From: Alsobacter sp046349155
GTDB lineage: Bacteria; Pseudomonadota; Alphaproteobacteria; Rhizobiales; Beijerinckiaceae
Direction of reading: 5' to 3'
Length of the DNA stretch: 64,000 bases
NCBI GenBank assembly: GCA_046349155.1
Contig: JAXMCW010000001.1
Span: forward strand, 1,488,001 to 1,552,000
The notes under the pieces are model-generated. The model was given only the letters and a program-made list of their open reading frames with translations. It had not been told where the DNA came from and did no database searches. Positions within the stretch are counted from its first letter, which is position 1, and each line of letters begins with the position of its first letter. Of the stretch, positions 24,918 through 33,097 are shown piece after piece. The position numbers and the translations under genes are program-made.

Positions 24918-26945
24918 ATGTCCACCATGTCCCTGCGTAGCCTGCTCCTCTCGGCGCTGACCTGCCTGACCCTCGCCATTGCGGTCATGGGAGGCACCGC
25001 GCTCTACAATCAGCGCGCGCTCCTGTTCGAGCTGCGGGACACCACGACGAACTGGCTCCCGGCCATCAAGGGCCTCTCGGACGGCCGCTACAATGCCGCG
25101 ACCTATCGTGCGACGGTCTATGAGCTGATCACCGCGACGGACGCCAAGAGGCGATCCGAACTGCACGAGGAAGCCACCGGCAACCTGCGGGAGGTCACGA
25201 ACGGCGCCGCGCAGTACGAGCCGACGATCACCGGCCCGGAGGAACAGGCGCTTTGGAACAAGGCCAAGGAGGCGTGGGCCGCCTATCTCGACGCCGACAA
25301 GAAAGCCCAGTCCATGGCTGAGGCCGGCGACGCAGCGGGCGCGCTGGCTTACTTCAACCAGACGGCTGGCGTGCTGTTCGACAAGTATGCGACCGCCGTC
25401 CAGGCTGACGTCGACTTCAACTACCGTGGCTCCGAGAAGTCGGCGCAGACCGGCGAGGACACCGCCCATCGTGGCACGCTGATCGCGGCCGTCCTGCTGG
25501 CACTCGGGCTTCTGGCTGGCGTCGGTTCCAGCCTATTCGTGCTCCGCCGGGTGGTCAGGCCGATGCGCAACATCACCGGCGCGATGGCCACCCTCGCGGA
25601 AGGCGATCTCGCCACGGAGATCCCGCACCTCGCCAATGCCGACGAGATCGGCGAAATGGCCAAGGCCGTGCAAGTCTTCAAGGACAACGCCCTTCGCGTG
25701 CGCAAGCTGGAGGAGGAGGAGCGCAGGGCCGCCGGCGAAAAGGCCGCCAAGGCGCAGGTCATGAGCGAGGTGGTCGCCGAGGTCGGGCGCGTCGTGCAGC
25801 GCGCGGCGGCAGGCGACTTCACGACGCGCGTCGCGGTCAAGCCCGGCGAACCCGAGCTGCGCCAGCTGGTCGACGGCATCAACCAGATCAACGACGTCGT
25901 CGACCGGGCCACTGCCGAGCTGCGCCAGGTGCTCGGCGCGGTCGCCGAGGGCGACCTCACCCGCACCGTCCAGAGCGATTATGACGGCCGCCTCCGCGAA
26001 TTGTCGGACGCCGTCAACGAGACGGTCCGCCGGCTCGGCACGATCGTGACCACGATCCAGGAGACGGCGATCGAAGCCGCCAACGCCTCCGTCGAGATCA
26101 ACACGGGCGCCAATGATCTCGCCCGCCGAACCGAGCAGCAGGCGTCCTCGCTGGAGGAGACCGCCGCCACCACGGAGGAGCTCGCGGCCTCCGTGAAGTC
26201 GACGGCGTCCTCGTCGCGCCAGGCCGTGGCCTACGCCCAGGAGGCCCGCTCCGTCGCCACCGAGGGTGGCGAGACGGTGGGCCGGGCCGTCGATGCGATG
26301 ACGCGCATCGAGCAGGCTTCGACCAGGATCACCGAGATCACGTCGGTGATCGAGGAGATCGCCTTCCAGACCAACCTTCTGGCCCTCAACGCCGCGGTGG
26401 AAGCGGCCAGGGCGGGCGATGCGGGCAAGGGCTTCGCGGTCGTCGCCGCCGAGGTCCGCACGCTCGCCCAGCGCTCCTCCGAGGCAGCCAAGGATATCGG
26501 AGGGCTGATCGTCCGCTCCACGCAGGAGGTGAGCCAGGGCGTGACCCTGGTGCGCGAGGCCGGGCAGACGCTGGGCCGGATCGTCGACGCCTCGGCCAAG
26601 GTGTCAGACACGGTCAACGAGATCTCGGCGGCGTCCACCGAGCAGGCCAATGGCATCGACGAGATGAGCCAGGCCATCGCCCACATGGACAACATGACCC
26701 AGCAGAACGCAGCCCTGGCGGAACAGAGCTCGGCCTCGTCATCGTCCCTGGCGAAGCAGATCGAGACGCTGAACGGGCTGGTTGCTCAGTTCGTGGTCGA
26801 TGACCGGCGTGGTGTTGACAGGAAGGCGAGCGAGCCATCGCGCCTGCGGGCCATGGGGAGCGCCGCGTTCACGCCCAAGGTCGCATCTCGTCGCGCGGTT
26901 GACGTTCCCGCCAAGGCCGTCGGGCAGGACTGGCAGCAGTTCTGA
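24918..26945 (+). CDS. Methyl-accepting chemotaxis protein
   Basis: 675 aa. A membrane segment at about 7-28 (LLLSALTCLTLAIAVMGGTA) is followed by a periplasmic four-helix-bundle type sensor, a second membrane segment at about 190-212 (LIAAVLLALGLLAGVGSSLF), a HAMP domain (RRVVRPMRNITGAMATLAEG) and a second HAMP-like stretch. The signalling hairpin tip is IEEIAFQTNLLALNAAVEAA followed by RAGDAGKGFAVVAAEVRTLA. The very C-terminus DWQQF fits the xWxxF pentapeptide that tethers CheR/CheB, so full adaptation is likely. The ligand is unknown. It shares a transcript with cheW, and a terminator follows at 27119-27147. Confidence 0.93.
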   Translation: MSTMSLRSLLLSALTCLTLAIAVMGGTALYNQRALLFELRDTTTNWLPAIKGLSDGRYNAATYRATVYELITATDAKRRSELHEEATGNLREVTNGAAQYEPTITGPEEQALWNKAKEAWAAYLDADKKAQSMAEAGDAAGALAYFNQTAGVLFDKYATAVQADVDFNYRGSEKSAQTGEDTAHRGTLIAAVLLALGLLAGVGSSLFVLRRVVRPMRNITGAMATLAEGDLATEIPHLANADEIGEMAKAVQVFKDNALRVRKLEEEERRAAGEKAAKAQVMSEVVAEVGRVVQRAAAGDFTTRVAVKPGEPELRQLVDGINQINDVVDRATAELRQVLGAVAEGDLTRTVQSDYDGRLRELSDAVNETVRRLGTIVTTIQETAIEAANASVEINTGANDLARRTEQQASSLEETAATTEELAASVKSTASSSRQAVAYAQEARSVATEGGETVGRAVDAMTRIEQASTRITEITSVIEEIAFQTNLLALNAAVEAARAGDAGKGFAVVAAEVRTLAQRSSEAAKDIGGLIVRSTQEVSQGVTLVREAGQTLGRIVDASAKVSDTVNEISAASTEQANGIDEMSQAIAHMDNMTQQNAALAEQSSASSSSLAKQIETLNGLVAQFVVDDRRGVDRKASEPSRLRAMGSAAFTPKVASRRAVDVPAKAVGQDWQQF

Positions 26946-27118
26946 CCGGAACACTGCAGGAGGGGAGCCCAGCCGGTAAAGCTCCCGCAAAGTGCGATGA
27001 ACTCCACCGGGCAGGGCCCTTGGGCGCAGCTGGCTTTGCCAAGCGCCGGCCCGTTCCGTGCTCGACGCTATGGGCGCGAGCCGACATGCCCTGCCTGGGC
27101 GTCTCCTCCGTAGACTTG

Positions 27119-27147
27119 GGCCGCGCCACAAGCGGCCTTTTTCTTTT
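27119..27147 (+). terminator. Intrinsic terminator behind cheW-mcp
   Basis: GGCCGC (27119-27124) and GCGGCC (27132-27137) enclose a seven-base loop and are followed by TTTTTCTTTT. It lies about 175 bp after the receptor stop codon. I see no gene between 26946 and 27322. Confidence 0.85.
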
Positions 27148-27322
27148 CCGGGGTCGTACCAGATGGCAGGGCGGCGTCGTGCTGGGGCGCCGCAAGCATG
27201 AACCGATTTGCGTCTAGTAACGGACGCATTAGCGGCGCAAACGCTCCATTTAGACTTGAAAATTGGTCGTTAACGAAAGACGGTAGAAGTCTATCTGACC
27301 TGCAATGTGAGATACTTCACAC

Positions 27323-27682
27323 ATGGCAGCTTTCCTGCGGCTTCCTGCTTTCCCGCTCATTGCGACCCTCTCGCTTGCCGGCTTGCCTCCCGCACTGGCT
27401 CACGACCCCTATTCGGGATTGCGGGATCCGATGGGCCGACTTTGCTGCGGAGGTGACGACTGCGAAGCGATCGAGACCTATGAAGTGCATCCAGACGGCT
27501 CTGTCTCACTTTTCTCGAAGCGCTTTCATCTGTCCGTGGACGTGCCGGCTGCCAATATTACGTGGCTGGCCATACCAGGGGGTACCGTTCACTGGTGCGG
27601 AGCGCTCAGCTATCGGTCCGATCCAATTGTCCGCCCATCTCTGACGACGTTTTGCGCATTCATTGATCCGGGGAACTCGTAG
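27323..27682 (+). CDS. Secreted cysteine-containing hypothetical protein
   Basis: 119 aa with a signal peptide (MAAFLRLPAFPLIATLSLAG, likely cleaved after PALA) and mature start HDPYSGLRDPMGRLCCGGDD. The CCGG-DC cluster, a further Cys in VHWCGAL and one in TTFCAF give five cysteines in about 97 mature residues. Short periplasmic proteins with this HDPYSG/CCGG-DC opening occur in Hyphomicrobiales, but I know of no assigned function. Disulfide formation or metal binding is possible. It stands alone between the chemotaxis pair and a convergent MarC gene. Confidence 0.75.
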   Translation: MAAFLRLPAFPLIATLSLAGLPPALAHDPYSGLRDPMGRLCCGGDDCEAIETYEVHPDGSVSLFSKRFHLSVDVPAANITWLAIPGGTVHWCGALSYRSDPIVRPSLTTFCAFIDPGNS

Positions 27683-27894
27683 GTGCCTCCTCATGAGGGT
27701 GGCCACCGAATTGGACGCGAGGGGTTAGCCAAATGCGGGAATTTTTGAGACCAAGCGCGCGATGTTGACCCAAGGCGGTCATTGAGAGGGTCCGCTTTGG
27801 GGGGGACGTCCAAGACGCTCTTGCTACCATACGTCGGCCGCGTTGCAGGTTCCTTTCACAGGTTTCGCGTCTGGAGTGGTGCATTCCTTGGCGA

Positions 27895-28494
27895 TCAGGC
27901 CATGCGCCAAGCATCCAGCAGGAACTCGATCCCGAGCGCGACCTGAAGGACGCCAAACACCGCGCCCACGAGCTGGAGGGGCGTTGGCCCGATGGCGCCC
28001 AGAATGGCCTTGGCATGCCGCATCGCGATCCAGTTTAGGGCCACGACAGCCAGCCCCAGCCCGAGGATCGCGAGCTTGTTGCCGAGGCCAGGCGCGGCGG
28101 CCGCAAAGATGATGGGGATCGAGACAGCGACCGGAGGGAAGATGTCCGGGAAAGCGACACGCGCCGCGGGGACGAGCGCGACATCCGCCTGCGGCTTTGT
28201 CGCCGGCGGCGGCACGATCATCGACCGGAGAGAGACGACGACGAGGATGAGTCCTGCCGCCGCGATCAGGGCCGGCAGGCCCACGCCCCAGCGGGACAAG
28301 ACCTGGTCGCCGAAGACGACGGCGACCGCGTACGCGACCGCCACGAGCGCCGCCACGCGCAGGGCGAGAGGGCGGACGCCAGCAGCGGTATCGCTTTCAC
28401 CGAAGCTGCCGAAGACGGCCACGGCGCGGATCGGTCCCATGGTCATGAACAGCAGCCCGAACAGGGTGCCCCATGGCAGCGCACCCTCGCCCAT
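27895..28494 (-). CDS. MarC-family inner membrane protein
   Basis: 199 aa with about six hydrophobic segments. It has the MarC-like opening TLFGLLFMTMGPIRAVAVFG (substrate-site-like MGP) and a second half VAFPDIFPPVAVSIPIIFAA with the matching proline-rich turn. The family is called NAAT; transport activity of most members is unproven. It lies 6 bp after the secreted 233 aa protein gene, so the two are probably one operon. A second MarC protein is encoded at 40659-41309. Confidence 0.75.
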   Translation of the reverse strand: MGEGALPWGTLFGLLFMTMGPIRAVAVFGSFGESDTAAGVRPLALRVAALVAVAYAVAVVFGDQVLSRWGVGLPALIAAAGLILVVVSLRSMIVPPPATKPQADVALVPAARVAFPDIFPPVAVSIPIIFAAAAPGLGNKLAILGLGLAVVALNWIAMRHAKAILGAIGPTPLQLVGAVFGVLQVALGIEFLLDAWRMA

Positions 28495-28500
28495 GGCTGG

Positions 28501-29202
28501 TCAGCGTCCCACGGACTGGATCTGCTTGAAATCGGGAAACAGGACGGCCCTGCACCGGTCGAGCCGGCTCTGACGCTGCTCGTAGTTGGACCGGGCGATC
28601 TCCTGCTGCATCTCCTTTTCAAGGAGGGACGCCAGGGATTCGCTGCCGCGCCGGCGCAATTGGCGGGCGCGCTCGACGGACTTCGTCGCGAACTCCGCCC
28701 AGGCCTTCATGGCCTCAACCTCGTCAGGACCCTTGTCGCAGCCGGCATCCCAGGCGCGCCGGAACATGGCGTAGAGCGTCTTGGTCGGCACGTCGACGCC
28801 GCCGAAATGCCTCGCCATCTCGCGCATGGCTTCGTACTGGGCGGAGACCGTCTGCAGGCCTTTCTCGGCGACGATCAGTTGCTTGCGGTTCCAGAGGTCC
28901 TTGAGCCGAGCGATCTCGACTTCGATGAGCGGGATAGCCTTCTTGAGGTAGAGCTCCTCCTTCTGCTGGAGGAGGGCCGCGTCGCGCTGGATCTGCGCCT
29001 TGACCACGTCGACCTGGATGGACGCCAGCATGGTTTGGTAGCCGAATGATCGCCCGTAATCGACGAACATCATGACGGCGACCTGCCGGTCGGTGACGGG
29101 CTTCGCCGTGTCCTGGCTTTGGGCGCGAGCCCCGCCAGGTAAGGTTAGGGCGACGAAGGCAAGGGCGACGATTGTCAGCAGAACGGGGAGGCGCTTCTTC
29201 AT
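28501..29202 (-). CDS. Secreted helical hypothetical protein
   Basis: 233 aa. A signal peptide MKKRLPVLLTIVALAFVALT ends near GGARAQS. The mature part is rich in charged helical stretches (LLQQKEELYLKKAIPLIEVE, ARQLRRRGSESLASLLEKEM) with two cysteines late (AGCDKG, DRCRAV). A coiled-coil-like periplasmic protein is likely. I recognise no family. It precedes the MarC gene by 6 bp. Confidence 0.7.
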   Translation of the reverse strand: MKKRLPVLLTIVALAFVALTLPGGARAQSQDTAKPVTDRQVAVMMFVDYGRSFGYQTMLASIQVDVVKAQIQRDAALLQQKEELYLKKAIPLIEVEIARLKDLWNRKQLIVAEKGLQTVSAQYEAMREMARHFGGVDVPTKTLYAMFRRAWDAGCDKGPDEVEAMKAWAEFATKSVERARQLRRRGSESLASLLEKEMQQEIARSNYEQRQSRLDRCRAVLFPDFKQIQSVGR

Positions 29203-29274
29203 CTTCAGTGCTGCTCCTCTGCGCCATCATTCCCGGGTTCGCGGTGCCATCGGGTCACCAGGCCACGGCTTTCC

Positions 29275-30069
29275 TCACCTGCCGAAGAGGCGCACGACGC
29301 CGCCGCCGCCATGGACGTTGATCGTCTGCCCGCTCACCCATCCTCCCGCGGGTGAGGCGAGCCAGAGCACGGCGTTGGCCACGTCTTCCGGTCTCCCGGG
29401 GCGACCGGTCAAAGTGTCGGGCTGCAGCATGCGCTGCTGCATGGCCTCGTCGATCCCGGCATCGGCATAGCCTTCCGTCAGCACGGTGCCGATGAGGACC
29501 GAGTTGACCCTCACCTTGCGGGCGAGGAGGTGGGCCAGCGACACCATCATCTGCGTGAGCGCCGCCTTGGCGGTGGCATAGGGCAGGATGTCGTAGGCCG
29601 GCAAGGCCGAGGAGAACGACCCCGAATTGGTGATGCTGGCATTCGTCGCCTGCAGCAGGTGCGGCAGGCAGGCCGTGCTCACGCGGTAGGCGCTGATCGC
29701 GTTGAGGCGGTAGGAGGCCAGGAAGTCCTCCTCGGAGATCGCCGCGGGATCCTCGTACCGGCCACCCCAGCCGACACTATTGACCAGCGTCGAGATGCCG
29801 CCGAAGGCGGCTGCCGTCGCCGCCACCGCGCCATCGACCTGGTCCGGCTTCGTCACGTCGCAGGCGACGCCCCGGCAGTCCGCGCCCGTCTCGGAGGCGA
29901 TCGATGCGGCAGTGGCGGCCGCCTTCTCACCGTCCAGGTCGGCGATCATCACCTTCGCGCCGGCGCCCGCGAGGCTTCTCGCGATCCCCGCGCCGATGTT
30001 CTGGGCCCCTCCGGTGACGAGGGCCGCGTGCCCGGCCATGCGAAACTCGGCGAACGGATCGAAGCTCAT
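29275..30069 (-). CDS. Short-chain dehydrogenase/reductase (SDR)
   Basis: 264 aa Rossmann-fold SDR. The cofactor motif is ALVTGGAQNIGAGIARSL, the adenine-side acidic residue follows in VMIADLDGEKAAA, the structural motif is LVNSVGW (NSVG in place of NNAG), and the catalytic Tyr-Lys lies in ILPYATAKAALTQM. The acidic residue after beta-2 favours NAD(H). I start at ATG 30069 (MSFDPFAEFRMAGHAAL), since upstream codons are low-complexity. It follows another SDR gene by 35 bp. The two probably act on related hydroxy/keto substrates that cannot be named. Confidence 0.88.
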   Translation of the reverse strand: MSFDPFAEFRMAGHAALVTGGAQNIGAGIARSLAGAGAKVMIADLDGEKAAATAASIASETGADCRGVACDVTKPDQVDGAVAATAAAFGGISTLVNSVGWGGRYEDPAAISEEDFLASYRLNAISAYRVSTACLPHLLQATNASITNSGSFSSALPAYDILPYATAKAALTQMMVSLAHLLARKVRVNSVLIGTVLTEGYADAGIDEAMQQRMLQPDTLTGRPGRPEDVANAVLWLASPAGGWVSGQTINVHGGGGVVRLFGR

Positions 30070-30104
30070 GGGTATCGTCCTGAGGCAGGAGGCGCGGGGA
30101 GGGA

Positions 30105-30872
30105 TCAGTCGAGTTCCTGGACGCCGCCTCCGCTGACGGTCAGCACCTGGCCGCTGATCCAACCCGCGGCGCGCGAGCAGAGGAAAAGCGCGGCATTGGC
30201 TATGTCGTCAGGTTCGCCGAGGCGGCCGAGCGGAGTGTTCCGCAGCATGCCCCGCTCGACGTCGGGCGTCAGCACGGAGGCCAGCGCGGCCGTTCGGATC
30301 GCGCCCGGAGCGATGGCGTTGACGCGGATGTTCTTCGGCCCGAGGTCGAAGGCCACGTTGCGGGTCAGATGGCTGACGGCGGCCTTCGAGGATCCGTAGG
30401 AGGCCATGCGCTGGTTCCGGTTCTCGCCGGCCATTGAGGAGATGTTCAGGACGGCGCCCCCGCCGGCGGCCTCCATGGGTGGCACGGCAAGCTGCGTCAG
30501 GCGGAACAGGGAGAAGACGTTCAACTCGTAGGCCCAGCGGAAGTCCTCCATGGACATGTCGAAGGGCTTCGGGCCGCCGCCGCCTGCATTGTTGACGAGG
30601 ATCGTCAGTCCGCCGAACGTCTCGACGGTGCCTTGTACGGCCGCTTCGAGATGCTCCTCCTGGGTCACGTCGCAGGCCCGGGCAAGCGAACGTCCGCCGG
30701 CCGCCTCGATCGCGTCGGCGACGGCACGGGCCGTGTCTTCGCTGCGGTCCGTGACCACCACGCTGGCGCCGGCGGCTGCGAATGTCAGAGCGATCTGTCG
30801 GCCGATCCCGGCGCCGGCGCCCGTGATCAACGCGATATCGCCGTCCAGGCGGAAGACCTTGGGATCGTACAT
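30105..30872 (-). CDS. Short-chain dehydrogenase/reductase (7-alpha-hydroxysteroid dehydrogenase-like)
   Basis: 255 aa. ALITGAGAGIGRQIALTFAA is the TGxxxGIG motif, followed by SVVVTDRSED (acidic residue favouring NAD), NNAGGGGPKPFDM, the catalytic serine in LNISSMAG and YGSSKAAVSHL with the catalytic YxxxK. The overall pattern resembles HdhA-type enzymes, but substrate cannot be assigned. It is first of the two-gene SDR operon and is divergent from the regulator at 31126. An AATCAA-N7-TTGATT repeat lies in the shared region at 31039-31057. Confidence 0.88.
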   Translation of the reverse strand: MYDPKVFRLDGDIALITGAGAGIGRQIALTFAAAGASVVVTDRSEDTARAVADAIEAAGGRSLARACDVTQEEHLEAAVQGTVETFGGLTILVNNAGGGGPKPFDMSMEDFRWAYELNVFSLFRLTQLAVPPMEAAGGGAVLNISSMAGENRNQRMASYGSSKAAVSHLTRNVAFDLGPKNIRVNAIAPGAIRTAALASVLTPDVERGMLRNTPLGRLGEPDDIANAALFLCSRAAGWISGQVLTVSGGGVQELD

Positions 30873-31038
30873 GGCGCGCCTCCTCGCGCCAGCGTCCTCG
30901 TCCTCTCAACGAGTTCAAGAGTCTGGGTGCTCAAAACGAGCAGCAAGCTGATGGGACGGATGCGACGACTATGCGTCTACGTCACATCGCCAGTTTTAGA
31001 GAGAGGAGCGTCAACGGTTTTAAGCGCTGGTGCTCGTG

Positions 31039-31057
31039 AATCAATCATGACTTGATT
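31039..31057. promoter_or_regulatory. Operator-like inverted repeat between SDR operon and regulator
   Basis: AATCAA (31039-31044), seven bases TCATGAC, then TTGATT (31052-31057). The spacing and dyad symmetry suit a dimeric winged-helix regulator. It lies about 70 bp before the regulator gene and about 170 bp before the divergent SDR gene. The binding protein is not shown by sequence alone. Confidence 0.35.
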
Positions 31058-31125
31058 TATTGCGCTCTCCCCATATCTCATCACGTCGGCCAGCCCCGAC
31101 CGGCCGGGATCGTGAAGGAAAGACC

Positions 31126-31626
31126 GTGGCGCGCATCACGCCCCAGGACGTCGAGTCTGCCTACGCCCATTTTTACATCAGGGCGCAATATACTTGGGTC
31201 CACATGCTGGCCGAGCACCTCGCCGATTGCAGCAGGGTCTTTCGGGGCGATCTCCAAGCGATGCTGGTCCTCGCGGTGATCGGGCAGAGCTACCTTTACC
31301 GACACCTCCAGGAAGTGGGTGAACGGCCCCCGGAGGACGAGGTGCCGCTTCCAGTCCTCGCGGGAACCTCAATTAACGCGAGTTCCCTGTCCGACATCCT
31401 CGGCATCCCGCGGGAGACCGTGAGGCGGAAGCTGGAGGATCTGCGGACCGCGGGGTGGATCGAAAAGGACGAAAAGTCCGGCTACCAGCTCGCGATGCAG
31501 GGCGGCAGGATGACGGCGCGCGAGGCGCTGAGCGAACTTGACCAACGCCAGATGAAGCGGGTCGCCCGGATGGTGGCCGAATTTGCCCGTCTGGCGCAGC
31601 TCGGAGCCGGCCCCGGAACGGACTAA
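31126..31626 (+). CDS. Winged-helix regulator, paralogue of the one at 39889
   Basis: 166 aa from GTG 31126 (purine-rich GGAAAG upstream). The N-terminal half reads AQYTWVHMLAEHLADCSRVF, then RGDLQAMLVLAVIGQSYLY. A helix-turn-helix follows in SINASSLSDILGIPRETVRR, then KLEDLRTAGWIEKD as wing. The same two-part design is found at 39889-40356, the other side of the gad cluster. The N-terminal half may be a dimerisation or sensing domain (conserved W and DCSR-F). Family unnamed to me; DNA binding is well supported by the PRETVRRKL recognition helix. Confidence 0.78.
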   Translation: MARITPQDVESAYAHFYIRAQYTWVHMLAEHLADCSRVFRGDLQAMLVLAVIGQSYLYRHLQEVGERPPEDEVPLPVLAGTSINASSLSDILGIPRETVRRKLEDLRTAGWIEKDEKSGYQLAMQGGRMTAREALSELDQRQMKRVARMVAEFARLAQLGAGPGTD

Positions 31627-31647
31627 CAAGACCTCAAGCCTGAGCGG

Positions 31648-32220
31648 TCAGTACCAGCCCGCGCCCTGGTCGGCGACACAACGCTCGTACTGCGTCCAGA
31701 AGCGGCCGCTGTCCACGCGCTTGCTGCTGGTGCGGGCGACCGCAGCGGAGCGGCACCCCCGGATGAGCGCAATGTCGGGATCCACGACTGGAGTGGGCAT
31801 TGACCTGTTCACGGTCGTAACTGGCTGCGCCGGGGCCGAGGGTGTGGTCATGTTCCCGGCCGCTTCGGCACGGGCCTGCACCGCCGCCAGCGTCTGGCGC
31901 GCCTGCGCCATGCTCGCCGCGTTTCCGCAGAAGGCCTTGCGGCCGCCAGCCTGCGCGACGACGCCCTTCTCGCTCGCGGCGCGGGCCCGCTCGCTGACGC
32001 CGAGGGCCTGCTCCAAGCCCCGGATCGTCGTGAGGAGAGAAACCCGCACGGGCTTGGCGACGGACACGCCGCAGAGGCGCCGCGCCGTGTCCGCGACATA
32101 GAGCGCCGCCAGCTGGTCCTTCCAGGCCACCGCGGCCACTCCCCAGTCGGTCACCGCCGCCGCTGGGCGGGAAGCGCACGTCATCGCAAGACACGCGAAC
32201 AGAATTGGGATCACGCGCAT
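31648..32220 (-). CDS. Secreted hypothetical protein
   Basis: 190 aa from ATG 32220, with signal peptide MRVIPILFACLAMTCASRPA ending near AAAV. Mature residues include ALYVADTARRLCGV, KAFCGNAASMAQARQTL, IRGCRSAAVAR and YERCVADQGAGWY, giving four cysteines that could form two disulfides. I do not recognise the family. It converges with the regulator gene and stands alone. Confidence 0.65.
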   Translation of the reverse strand: MRVIPILFACLAMTCASRPAAAVTDWGVAAVAWKDQLAALYVADTARRLCGVSVAKPVRVSLLTTIRGLEQALGVSERARAASEKGVVAQAGGRKAFCGNAASMAQARQTLAAVQARAEAAGNMTTPSAPAQPVTTVNRSMPTPVVDPDIALIRGCRSAAVARTSSKRVDSGRFWTQYERCVADQGAGWY

Positions 32221-32531
32221 GGCCAAGATGTACCCAGGCTCGAAGATGAAAGAACCACCGGCGCAGGCATGCACGCGGCAGCGACATGCGCAACCTAAGA
32301 CTGAGCGACCGCGGTGACGAGCGGCGATGTGCCCAAAATGGGCAGTAGATTACGCCCATTTTGGGCAGTAAAGGCCTTGTTGGCGATCCATTCAAAGTTA
32401 AGCTCTCGTCCGAGCTAACAATTAAACTCGTCGAATTCGCGGGGATCTGCCGTTCGTTGGACAGACGGGCAGAGATTATGCTTGTGCGCCCTCTCTTCTG
32501 TCGAGTTATCTTGAAGTAACGGAGCGCTACA
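32221..32531. other. Intergenic region with paired GCCCAAAATGGGC palindromes
   Basis: No gene. GCCCAAAATGGGC (32331-32343) and its reverse complement GCCCATTTTGGGC (32354-32366) lie 10 bp apart. The same 13-mer recurs at 49060-49072 near the formate dehydrogenase genes. The promoter of the DUF1269-gad operon should be between here and 32531, but I cannot point to a confident -35/-10 pair. Confidence 0.5.
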
Positions 32532-33050
32532 TTGTCCGACCTCATCGTGATTTCCTACAAGGACGAGGCCGCCGCCGAGGCCGTGCGGGCGCGCCTCTAC
32601 GACATGCAGAAGAACTATCTGATCGACATCGGCGATGCCGTCGTGGCGGTTAAACAGGCGGACGGCAAGGTCAAGCTCAACCAAATGGTGAGCACGACGG
32701 CGGCGGGCGCTGCCTCCGGCTCGTTCTGGGGCCTGCTCGTCGGCATCCTGTTCATGGCGCCCATCCTCGGCGTTGCCGCGGGTGCGGCGGCGGGCGCGCT
32801 CGGTGGAGCGCTCACCGATTTCGGCATCAACGACGCGTTCATGAAGGATCTCGCGGGAAGCCTGCAGCCGGGCAACGCGGCGCTTTTCGTCCTCGTGAAG
32901 AAGATGACCGCCGACAAGGTGCTCGACGATCTCAAGGGAACGGGCGGAACCGTCCTGCGCACGTCGCTCGACCACACCAAGGAACAGGCCCTGCGCGACG
33001 CGCTCGCCGCCCACGTGGCGGCTGCGTCCGACACGTCGAAGGCTGGCTGA
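32532..33050 (+). CDS. DUF1269 membrane-associated protein
   Basis: 172 aa from TTG 32532 (GGAG eight bases upstream). MSDLIVISYKDEAAAEAVRA is followed by a glycine/alanine-rich membrane hairpin (SFWGLLVGILFMAPILGVAA, then GAAAGALGGALTDFGI) and a C-terminal soluble part with AALFVLVKKMTADKVLDDL. DUF1269 proteins often accompany stress and acid-resistance genes; their function is unknown. It is 47 bp before gadB with a good site GGGAGG before the gadB start, so it is likely the first gene of the gad operon. Confidence 0.85.
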   Translation: MSDLIVISYKDEAAAEAVRARLYDMQKNYLIDIGDAVVAVKQADGKVKLNQMVSTTAAGAASGSFWGLLVGILFMAPILGVAAGAAAGALGGALTDFGINDAFMKDLAGSLQPGNAALFVLVKKMTADKVLDDLKGTGGTVLRTSLDHTKEQALRDALAAHVAAASDTSKAG

Positions 33051-33097
33051 CCAGGGCCCTCGTCAACACGTCCCATCACCGTATTCGGGAGGCCGCC

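Noticed and set aside
30208..30918. Minus-strand frame overlapping the SDR gene
   Set aside because: Arginine-rich alternate frame with no domain; the SDR frame has complete motifs.
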